NCBI GenBank assembly: GCA_938028645.1
Contig: CALIMD010000039.1
Location: 1 to 5,536, forward strand
Length of the DNA stretch: 5,536 bases
Direction of reading: 5' to 3'
Origin: an uncultured Alphaproteobacteria bacterium
GTDB lineage: Bacteria; Pseudomonadota; Alphaproteobacteria; Thalassobaculales; Thalassobaculaceae
The notes beneath the pieces are model-generated. The model had not been told where the DNA came from and did not search any database. It saw only the letters and a program-made list of their open reading frames with translations. The position numbers and the translations under genes were made by a program. Below are positions 1 through 5,536 of this stretch, one piece after another (the stretch's first letter is position 1; each line of letters opens with the position of its first letter).

Positions 1-998
1 GGATCAGTAAAAGACTCTACTATCCGACCTGCTGGTGTGCCAGCTACTAAAGGCGCATGTATAAAACAATCATGATGCGGAGCGACATCAACATGGTTTA
101 ATTCACAAAGTGCCGCAAGCTTGCGCCCCTCGGTAAAACCACCAAACATGGTACAATCAAATTGTAGAATTTGGATTGCTTGCTCTTCGATCATAGCCCT
201 GCAGCCGTAACTTGTAACTTCACTCTCTCCGCCGGAAAGTGGAATGTTGGTTTGTTGAGATAGTAACTTTAGTTCTCTTCTGTCATCGGTCCAACGAACG
301 GGCTCTTCCAGCCAGACTGGTTGTAGCGGTTCTAATAAGCGAGCGCCCTCAATAGCAGTTCTTAAGTCCCACGCCCGATTAACATCTATCATTAAATCTT
401 TATCGGGTCCGATGATTTCGCGGACGATTTCCATTCGGGCTATATCTTCACTGAGTGAGAGCCCTCCCACTTTTCCTTTAAAGCCTTTATGACCCTGTTC
501 CACCAGCATTTGTATTTCATCTCGGAGCTCAGTATTCTCTTTTCCATCGCGGTAGTATGCACAAGTCACATAACACGGCACCTTATTTCGATAACCTCCA
601 AATAGGCGGTAGAGTGGTAAGTTCGCCATTTTACCCACGATATCCCAACAGGCGATATCGACTGCCGATGATATTCGGATTAGGGCTTCCCTTCCCCAAC
701 TATTTTCGGCAGCTTTTCTTGAGAAGGTAAGCCCAAATAACTTTTCGTACAATCGTTCGGGTGAAAGCGCATCCATACCTACGATCTCATCACTGAGACC
801 GCCTTTGACGACGTTCACCAATGGCGTTATGTCGGTATAACTTGTCGCGAGACCAAATCCTTCTACTCCATCGTCGGTTTTCATGCGCACGAGTAGTTCG
901 TTTGCGCTTGGTACTTTGAACAGACTGACCCAATGAGGGCGTTTTTCGTCAGGAGCTGTAAGTATAGAAAACTCAATCTCTTTTATTTTTGATGACAT
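1..998 (-). CDS. Mandelate racemase/muconate lactonizing-type enolase-superfamily enzyme, 3' end cut by window edge
   Basis: This gene was translated by hand on the minus strand; 332 codons are visible and the frame is still open at the left edge. Family members usually have about 370-400 residues, so a short C-terminal part is missing. An N-terminal capping domain (about 1-130, with the family signature around D114-x-A-x-W118-D119 and LFGG at 132-135) precedes the barrel. The barrel carries the KxK motif K174-G-K176, metal ligands D205 (IDVN), E231 (WLEEP) and E258 (GGE), the His-Asp dyad D281/H308, and E328. Aligned from memory with Pseudomonas mandelate racemase (K166, D195, E221, E247, D270, H297, E317), the spacings are identical except for one extra residue between E231 and E258. 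The family uses Mg2+ to abstract the proton alpha to a carboxylate. With bases on both faces, this enzyme could be a racemase, acid-sugar dehydratase or cycloisomerase; the substrate is unknown. The start is firm: an in-frame TGA immediately precedes the ATG, and GGAG lies 9 bases upstream. No signal peptide is seen, so it is probably cytosolic. Confidence 0.93.
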   Translation of the reverse strand, partial: MSSKIKEIEFSILTAPDEKRPHWVSLFKVPSANELLVRMKTDDGVEGFGLATSYTDITPLVNVVKGGLSDEIVGMDALSPERLYEKLFGLTFSRKAAENSWGREALIRISSAVDIACWDIVGKMANLPLYRLFGGYRNKVPCYVTCAYYRDGKENTELRDEIQMLVEQGHKGFKGKVGGLSLSEDIARMEIVREIIGPDKDLMIDVNRAWDLRTAIEGARLLEPLQPVWLEEPVRWTDDRRELKLLSQQTNIPLSGGESEVTSYGCRAMIEEQAIQILQFDCTMFGGFTEGRKLAALCELNHVDVAPHHDCFIHAPLVAGTPAGRIVESFTD

Positions 999-1006
999 TC
1001 AAACAA

Positions 1007-1011
1007 TCTCC
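1007..1011 (-). promoter_or_regulatory. Ribosome binding site of the enolase-superfamily gene
   Basis: Read on the minus strand, GGAGA (GGAG at 1011-1008) lies 9 bases before the ATG at 998. The codon just before that ATG is an in-frame TGA (1001-999), so no upstream start is possible and this site fixes the N-terminus. Confidence 0.7.
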
Positions 1012-1163
1012 ATCTCGCTCAGACAACATTTATGGTGCCTTCATTCATCTGCTTGTGACCTAAAGATCAGCCCAAAGATATTAGGGTAGTCGAGCCGGTT
1101 AGATAATAGATATATCAGAAGGTTTATGGGAAGATAAAGTAGCTAGAACCGATAACCAATACG

Positions 1164-1169
1164 TATAAT
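1164..1169 (+). promoter_or_regulatory. Candidate -10 element of the BVMO promoter
   Basis: The hexamer TATAAT matches the sigma-70 consensus at all six positions. It ends 27 bases before the ATG at 1197, which predicts a leader of about 20 bases that still contains the ribosome binding site. No TTGACA-like hexamer occurs at a 16-18 base spacing (the 17-base position reads agctag), and the extended -10 TG is absent. If the promoter is real, it may be weak or need an activator. Confidence 0.5.
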
Positions 1170-1181
1170 GGAGAAATTGAT

Positions 1182-1186
1182 AGGTG
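1182..1186 (+). promoter_or_regulatory. Ribosome binding site of the BVMO gene
   Basis: AGGTG, part of the AGGAGGTG consensus, lies 10 bases before the ATG at 1197. Upstream in the same frame a TAG occurs at 1140-1142 with no ATG, GTG or TTG codon between it and 1197. The site therefore supports 1197 as the only sensible start. Confidence 0.6.
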
Positions 1187-1196
1187 TGTAAAATCT

Positions 1197-2831
1197 ATGT
1201 TTAATAAGAAAGCTATTAATGAGAATAACGAGTTTGACGCGATTGTAGTTGGTGCTGGTGTAGCAGGTTTGTATCAACTTTATAAGCTATTAGAACTGAA
1301 ACTTAGGGTTCTAGTGCTCGAAGCTGGAAGTGATGTTGGGGGAACTTGGTACTGGAACCGATATCCGGGGGCAAGATTTGACTCGGAGAGCTGGTCATAC
1401 GGATATTCTTTTTCGGAAGAATTACTGCAGGAATGGAGTTGGCCGGAGCATTTCGCGGCGCAACCGGATACCTTAAGGTATCTGAACTATGTAGCGGATA
1501 AATTTGATCTTAGGAAAAATATCAAGTTCCACAGCCGGGTGGCGGCTGCCCACTTCCATGAAGCGTCAAATCGTTGGACAATCAAAACAGAAACAGGAGA
1601 AGAATATGCCGCTGTTTTGATGATAACCGCTCTTGGTCCGCTTTCAGCATTCACACTACCAAGTATCCCTGGGCGTGATACTTTCAAAGGTGATGCTTTT
1701 CACACAGCCCGTTGGCCTCACGAGCCTGTAGACTTTTCGGGTAAACGCGTTGGTATTATTGGCACCGGCGCGTGTGCTATCCAGACTATTCAAACTATTG
1801 CAAAAGAGGTCAAAAGTCTGACAGTTTTTCAACGAACGCCCAATTGGGCTGCCCCTCTGAATAACAGCAAGATAACTGACGAAGAGCAGAAAAAAATCAA
1901 AGCGAGTTTTCCAGATATTTATGAACGATGTAAGGAAACCGTTGCTTGTTTTGTTCATGATCCCGATCCCCGAAGTGCACTTGAGGTTTCGGCCGAAGAG
2001 CGCGAAGAATTTTGGGAACAACGCTATTTAGAACCCGGGTTTGGAATATGGATTGGAAATTTCAAAGATATTTTAACCAATCAAGCTGCAAACGATTTGG
2101 CAAGTGAATTTGCCGCAAAAAAAATAAGACAAAGGGTCAGTGATCCTAAAACAGCAGATTTACTTATCCCTAAAAACCACGGTTTTGGCACGCGCCGATT
2201 GCCTCTGGAAACTGGATATTACGAAGTCTACAACCAAGAAAATGTAATGCTTATTGATATAAATCAGACACCTATTGACTGCATCACCGAAAGCGGAATT
2301 AGAACATCGGAGAATGAATTTGAGTTTGATCTTTTGATATATGCCACGGGTTTTGACGGCGTAACGGGCCCTTATGATCGAATAGATATTAAAGGCAAAG
2401 ACGGCCGATCTTTAAAAGAGGAATGGACTAAGTTTCCTAGGACCTTATTTGGAATGCAGGTAGACGGATACCCAAATATGTTAATGATCCTTGGTCCACA
2501 TACAGCGAGGGGAAATATTCCAAGAAACATTGAAGAAGTCGTTGAATGGCAAACGGACCTTATTGGTTTTATGATGGAAAATAAATTTGATCGCGTGGAA
2601 CCAAATTCGGCTGCTGTTGATGAGTGGATTACAACAGTTAGCAAGGCTTCGGAGGGATTATTATCCAGCAAGATTGCATCATGGCAAACTGGAGTTAATA
2701 GAAACGTAGAAGGTCGCAGTGCGCCCCGTGTTCTTGGTTACAATGGAGGTGCTGTTCGATATAGAAAAATAATTCAAGATGTAGCGACTCGCGAGTATCA
2801 AGAGTTCGTTTTCTCACAAGTGAATCAGTGA
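1197..2831 (+). CDS. Type I Baeyer-Villiger monooxygenase (FAD- and NADPH-dependent ketone monooxygenase)
   Basis: This complete 544-residue flavoprotein should insert one oxygen of O2 next to a carbonyl, turning a ketone into an ester or lactone with NADPH and tightly bound FAD. The first Rossmann motif GAGVAG is at 19-24 (FAD), followed by GGTWYWNRYPGAR at 48-60. The diagnostic BVMO fingerprint FxGxxxHxxxWP is intact at 163-174 (F163, G165, H169, W173, P174). The NADPH-site motif GTGACA is at 189-194 and the ATG motif at 383-387 (ATGFD). The catalytic Asp and Arg known from phenylacetone and cyclohexanone monooxygenases correspond to D62 and R334. Length and order match cyclohexanone monooxygenase (about 543 residues) throughout, including the ITALG, VFQR and YPNM segments, so no truncation or frameshift is apparent. 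No signal peptide or membrane segment is seen, so it is cytosolic. It lies divergent to the enolase-superfamily gene and convergent with the cytochrome. Substrate (cyclic, linear or aromatic ketone, or steroid) cannot be decided. An N-hydroxylating FMO is unlikely given the fingerprint and length. Confidence 0.95.
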   Translation: MFNKKAINENNEFDAIVVGAGVAGLYQLYKLLELKLRVLVLEAGSDVGGTWYWNRYPGARFDSESWSYGYSFSEELLQEWSWPEHFAAQPDTLRYLNYVADKFDLRKNIKFHSRVAAAHFHEASNRWTIKTETGEEYAAVLMITALGPLSAFTLPSIPGRDTFKGDAFHTARWPHEPVDFSGKRVGIIGTGACAIQTIQTIAKEVKSLTVFQRTPNWAAPLNNSKITDEEQKKIKASFPDIYERCKETVACFVHDPDPRSALEVSAEEREEFWEQRYLEPGFGIWIGNFKDILTNQAANDLASEFAAKKIRQRVSDPKTADLLIPKNHGFGTRRLPLETGYYEVYNQENVMLIDINQTPIDCITESGIRTSENEFEFDLLIYATGFDGVTGPYDRIDIKGKDGRSLKEEWTKFPRTLFGMQVDGYPNMLMILGPHTARGNIPRNIEEVVEWQTDLIGFMMENKFDRVEPNSAAVDEWITTVSKASEGLLSSKIASWQTGVNRNVEGRSAPRVLGYNGGAVRYRKIIQDVATREYQEFVFSQVNQ

Positions 2832-2867
2832 GTTAGATCACGGAATTCGAACTATCTACCGGTTAAA
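2832..2867. other. Short spacer between convergent BVMO and cytochrome genes
   Basis: Only 36 bases separate the two stop codons. I find no strong hairpin: a 5-base TAGAT/ATCTA arm pair (2834-2838 and 2854-2858) has a 15-base loop, and ACCGGT at 2858-2863 is a palindrome without a loop. On the plus strand a T-rich run follows at 2868-2888 (15 T in 21 bases), inside the end of the cytochrome gene, and could help end the BVMO transcript. Intrinsic termination is therefore not established in either direction, and the transcripts may overlap at their 3' ends. Confidence 0.4.
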
Positions 2868-5536
2868 CTATTTTTCAATTTTATTTTTGTGAACCAGGAC
2901 CGGGCTTCCTTTTCCATATAAAGTTTTATTATCTATCCCATCAATATTATCTTCAACAAGATATGGCTCACTGTCATTTTTTAGATAAAGTTTTTGCATT
3001 TCTTTGAGGCTGAAAGGTCTTGAACCAAGTCTGCCAAATACAGCAATTTGTCCGCCCGTTTCATCTACACCACGATCCCTATCAAGACCTTTCGATAAAG
3101 CTAGAGCAGGGTACTCTGTTTTCCACCACGCTATCAGTTGTGGTTTGGGTTCTGGACTGAACCCGTAGTAACCAGGTTGCGTATCGGGTGCCGTTAATTG
3201 GATGACCTTGAGTCCATTTTTACCATCTGCAACATAGGCGAAAAGTGACGCATTTGTTGATCCAACAATAACGTCCTGTGCGTCGTTTAGTTTTCCATTT
3301 GCTGTGAACATTTCATAAATAGAAGGTTTTTCGGGATTCTTAACATTTATAATTGCTAATCCATCTTTACCTGCGGCAACGTAAGCATATGTCCGAGCTA
3401 CATAAACTTTCTTTGCCTCGTTGAGGGATACGGAAGCTACTGGTGAAGCACTAATACTATGTGGAGAGGTTGCGTCGAAAATTTTGAGTCCGTCACGATC
3501 CGTAACGAACAGATACCTAAATTGTAATGCAGAGGCGCGTGGATCCTCCATTTTTATGCGATTTACGAGCTTAGGTGATAAAGGGTCGTTTAGATCAAGG
3601 ATGACAAGGGCAGTTGGCGTGGTGATGTATACAATATGTCCTGCTATTGTAATATGGCGCGCTCCATCCAAGATGTTGTCTTTATTCCAGGTAAGGGCAC
3701 GTTTCAGGAAGTTGTTCCGTGGTAATCCGTCAGCGAGTGTATTGACGTCAACTAAAATAAGCCCCTCTTCGGAGTCCGTAACCAGCGCGTAGTTGTAGAT
3801 TGGATGGAATGGTTGCTCTTCATTCTCAATTCGCATCAAGTCACCTTCGTTTCGAGGCGGGTGAATTGGCTGGTTGGTTGGTAGCGCCATGCACGTTGCA
3901 TTCTTAGACTCAACTCTCGTATCGTGTCCTAGAGGTGAAAATGGTGCAGTGATCGCTTTTTGGCTAAACCCTTTGTTGGCTATCGAAGCAACATCATAGA
4001 CATTGAAACCTCCGGGACCGCCAGACGTAAATAAATATTCGCCGCGGAGCTGGATGCAGTTTACAGAACCACCGGCTGAATGTTTGTGGCTGGTGACCAG
4101 TTTATTATTCCTATCTTTATGCTCTTTATACCAGTCTGGGTATGCATATCGTTGCAGGTAGCTGCCAATGACAGCTTGCGGCTCATCCCATTCCGTGACT
4201 TGAACAGCTTCAACCCCCCCGGCGCCTCCAACCCACGCATTATATCCCACGAAATTGACAAAATTAGTGCCATGGAGCAACAATTGAGCCATACGTGCAT
4301 TATTATCATTTGCTGCGGATATGTGGCAGTCCGAGCAGGTTTTAGTTTCTTCTTTTCGAACAGTATGCGGAAAGTGAGGAGCAAATGCCTGACTTGAATA
4401 ACCGCTAGCCGCAATTGGTGGCTGTTGGATATATAGTTTTTCACGGTTGATATTGGTCGACGAGAGAATTAGAGCAGATGTGGAGCGTATAGGCGCTATA
4501 GTATTGCCTTTTACTGATGCGTTACGGCCAAGTTGAAACATCTGATCCCTCACAACTTGAGGATTATAAGTAGCAAAGTTTCGAGTTTCACCGCCCTCAT
4601 AATGGTGACGTTCCGTTTTCCAGTTAGCTTGAATGGGCAGATGACAACCGGCACAGCTGGTCGTCCAGGATAAGTGGCAAGTGAAGCATTCCATTTCATC
4701 CGCTTTGTGAGCACGGTCATCACTTGGCACATCTTTACCCCAGGCCATAGTGTTTGGATCAGCCTTCATAAGTTTTGCACGAGCCGCTTTTGCATTGTAA
4801 CTAGGGTGATCCGGATTTGTGGTGTCTTTTACTAACGACATTTCCCATTCTAATTCAGGCCATAGGGCGGATCTTTGGAATAAAGCACCATCTCTCCATT
4901 CGAATCGTCTTGATCCGTCCGAATTTCTTAAAACACTGAGATCATTTCCACCCTCTGGTGCGGCAGGACCCGAAGTTTTTAGCGATGGGTACCGGTCTGC
5001 AGTTCCATGGCAATCTTGGCATGTTATTTCAATTGCGGCTGCGACTTCACCATAAAGATGTCCCGTGCCATGCGTATCTTGTTCAAAATGGCAGTCGACA
5101 CAGTGCATCCCAACGTCAAGATGTATCGATGACATGTGAACGGCTTTATTAAATTTATCAGGATCATCGTGAGACACTATATCGCCAACTTTGTCCAATA
5201 GATTTCCAGCTTCATCCTTTTTAAATATGGCGCGAAAATTCCAACCATGCCCGTGATAATCGGCAAATTGTGTGTTCTTTAATTCGGGATTTAGATCAGT
5301 AACATTTTTAAGAAATTCGGGATCACCCCACAATCCACGTATAGCGGCCTCTTCAGGGTTCCGTTCCAAGATCTCGTGCATTTCGGAATGTGATGGGTAT
5401 TGCTGCTCCTCTGGCCACATATGGGGAGCATCGGATTCGTAATCCCACATTGTATAGCCAAGGAATGAATTAACGAAAATATTTGGCTGATGCATATGAC
5501 AGATCATACATTGGCTGGTTGGAATAGCACTGGTGA
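2868..5536 (-). CDS. Multiheme c-type cytochrome with C-terminal LVIVD-repeat domain, 5' end cut by window edge
   Basis: The frame is open to the right edge: nine sense codons precede the ATG at 5507, and the last of them is a Cys that completes a CxxCH heme site with residues 1-4 (CMICH). That ATG is therefore internal and the true start lies outside. Numbering from it (879 residues visible), further CxxCH sites are at 136-140, 163-167, 274-278, 285-289 and 391-395, giving six covalent hemes in view. His-rich stretches such as H301-H302 could supply distal ligands. From about 484 to 775, six LVIVD-like repeats follow, predicted to form beta-propeller blades. They are followed by a conserved-looking tail. 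Heme c is attached outside the cytoplasmic membrane, so the protein should be exported; any signal peptide lies outside the window. The likely role is electron transfer, possibly catalytic, with unknown partner. From memory, long segments (TSGPAAPEGG, YIQQPPI, LSKGLDRDRG) recur in uncharacterised multiheme/LVIVD proteins of other bacteria. The gene ends in TAG at 2870-2868, convergent with the BVMO. No internal frameshift was seen. Confidence 0.9.
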   Translation of the reverse strand, partial: TSAIPTSQCMICHMHQPNIFVNSFLGYTMWDYESDAPHMWPEEQQYPSHSEMHEILERNPEEAAIRGLWGDPEFLKNVTDLNPELKNTQFADYHGHGWNFRAIFKKDEAGNLLDKVGDIVSHDDPDKFNKAVHMSSIHLDVGMHCVDCHFEQDTHGTGHLYGEVAAAIEITCQDCHGTADRYPSLKTSGPAAPEGGNDLSVLRNSDGSRRFEWRDGALFQRSALWPELEWEMSLVKDTTNPDHPSYNAKAARAKLMKADPNTMAWGKDVPSDDRAHKADEMECFTCHLSWTTSCAGCHLPIQANWKTERHHYEGGETRNFATYNPQVVRDQMFQLGRNASVKGNTIAPIRSTSALILSSTNINREKLYIQQPPIAASGYSSQAFAPHFPHTVRKEETKTCSDCHISAANDNNARMAQLLLHGTNFVNFVGYNAWVGGAGGVEAVQVTEWDEPQAVIGSYLQRYAYPDWYKEHKDRNNKLVTSHKHSAGGSVNCIQLRGEYLFTSGGPGGFNVYDVASIANKGFSQKAITAPFSPLGHDTRVESKNATCMALPTNQPIHPPRNEGDLMRIENEEQPFHPIYNYALVTDSEEGLILVDVNTLADGLPRNNFLKRALTWNKDNILDGARHITIAGHIVYITTPTALVILDLNDPLSPKLVNRIKMEDPRASALQFRYLFVTDRDGLKIFDATSPHSISASPVASVSLNEAKKVYVARTYAYVAAGKDGLAIINVKNPEKPSIYEMFTANGKLNDAQDVIVGSTNASLFAYVADGKNGLKVIQLTAPDTQPGYYGFSPEPKPQLIAWWKTEYPALALSKGLDRDRGVDETGGQIAVFGRLGSRPFSLKEMQKLYLKNDSEPYLVEDNIDGIDNKTLYGKGSPVLVHKNKIEK
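3183..4058 (-). repeat. LVIVD-type protein repeats (predicted beta-propeller) in the cytochrome
   Basis: Within the cytochrome gene (residues 484-775 counted from the internal ATG) a degenerate unit recurs. It has the pattern hydrophobic-G-x-x-x-Y-hydrophobic-V-T/A-D/G, then a short acidic turn, G-L-x-hydrophobic-hydrophobic-D/N-hydrophobic, then x-N/S-P. Clear cores are GGFNVYDV (499-506), GLILVDV (582-588), ALVILDL (633-639), GLKIFDA (673-679), GLAIINV (716-722) and GLKVIQL (765-771). The first and second are separated by a long insert (about 515-568) containing C539. Six blades are visible; GGQIAVFG (818-825) could be a seventh but lacks the other marks. LVIVD repeats are a known protein family and are usually extracytoplasmic; the fold is inferred. 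Confidence 0.75.
4323..5510 (-). other. Multiheme cytochrome c domain, six CxxCH sites
   Basis: This segment of the minus-strand cytochrome gene spans all visible heme-attachment codons: 5510-5496 (CMICH), 5102-5088 (CVDCH), 5021-5007 (CQDCH), 4688-4674 (CFTCH), 4655-4641 (CAGCH) and 4337-4323 (CSDCH). Sites 2/3 and 4/5 form two closer pairs, with 22 and 6 residues between the end of one motif and the start of the next, as is common where hemes stack. More sites may lie beyond the right edge. The spacing does not match any small tetraheme or NrfA-type arrangement I can name; NrfA would also show CxxCK, which is absent here. Confidence 0.9.

Larger units (their letters stand above)
999..1196. 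other. Divergent intergenic region between enolase-superfamily gene and BVMO
   Basis: These 198 bases separate two genes transcribed away from each other, so both promoters should lie here. The rightward -10 and both ribosome binding sites are listed separately. For the leftward gene I see only a weak -10 candidate (minus-strand TATTAT at 1108-1103, one mismatch to TATAAT) with no convincing -35. An imperfect 16-base inverted repeat lies at 1071-1086 (CCC and AAA arms with one mismatch, GATA loop), and a perfect 8-base palindrome GATATATC at 1109-1116. Either could bind a regulator shared by the two genes, but short AT-rich palindromes are common by chance. No tRNA, riboswitch or coding sequence was recognised. 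Confidence 0.5.

Noticed and set aside
1168..1191. Seven-codon upstream reading frame (MEKLIGV) ending just before the BVMO start
   Set aside because: Its ATG overlaps the predicted -10 hexamer, so it would not be transcribed whole from that promoter, and it has no ribosome binding site of its own.
1656..2021. Open frame of 121 codons on the minus strand
   Set aside because: It is antisense to the middle of the BVMO, including the region of its fingerprint motif, and resembles no protein family.
2858..2863. ACCGGT palindrome as a terminator hairpin
   Set aside because: It has no loop, so it cannot fold as a hairpin, and no T-run follows directly.
3421..3792. Open frame of 123 codons on the plus strand
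   Set aside because: It lies wholly antisense to the LVIVD-repeat part of the cytochrome, shows no recognisable domain and has a composition typical of a shadow frame.
4056..4058. Cys484 (and Cys539) as a seventh heme site
   Set aside because: Neither is part of a CxxCH or variant CxnCH motif; each is a single cysteine.
4061..4444. Overlapping open frames of 127 codons (minus) and 105 codons (plus)
   Set aside because: Both lie inside the cytochrome coding region, whose own frame carries the conserved heme and repeat motifs.
5505..5507. ATG as the start codon of the cytochrome
   Set aside because: It is the second codon of a CxxCH heme motif, and the frame stays open to the window edge.
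2868..5536. Assignment of the cytochrome as NrfA nitrite reductase, hydroxylamine oxidoreductase or octaheme tetrathionate reductase
   Set aside because: There is no CxxCK site, the visible heme spacing does not match those families as I know them, and the LVIVD repeats are foreign to them.

Overview
The window holds three genes, two of them cut by its edges. The organism is most likely a Gram-negative, oxygen-using bacterium. The evidence is an NADPH/O2-dependent flavoprotein beside a large exported-type multiheme cytochrome c, with Shine-Dalgarno-led starts and slightly AT-rich composition by eye. A marine or otherwise environmental proteobacterium would fit, but nothing here fixes the taxon.

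Layout. (1) Positions 1-998, minus strand: an enolase-superfamily protein of the mandelate racemase (MR) subgroup. Its C-terminal end lies beyond the left edge, but all the MR-type metal and acid/base residues are present. (2) Positions 999-1196: a 198-base divergent intergenic region with a ribosome binding site for each flanking gene and a perfect TATAAT -10 hexamer facing right. (3) Positions 1197-2831, plus strand: a complete 544-residue type I Baeyer-Villiger monooxygenase (BVMO). (4) Positions 2832-2867: a 36-base spacer between convergent genes. (5) Positions 2868-5536, minus strand: a large multiheme c-type cytochrome joined to C-terminal LVIVD-type repeats, predicted beta-propeller. 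Its N-terminus is outside the window. The ATG at 5507 is not the start, because it lies inside a CxxCH heme-binding motif whose first cysteine is encoded just upstream.

How they may work together. The divergent MR-family enzyme and BVMO could form a small catabolic locus. The BVMO would turn a ketone into an ester or lactone, and the MR-family enzyme would act on a carboxylate substrate (racemisation, dehydration or cycloisomerisation). This is inferred from proximity only; neither substrate can be read from sequence. The cytochrome is convergent with the BVMO and so lies in another transcription unit. It belongs to a conserved but, to my knowledge, functionally uncharacterised family and is the most interesting object here. 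No RNA genes, mobile elements or CRISPR arrays were seen.
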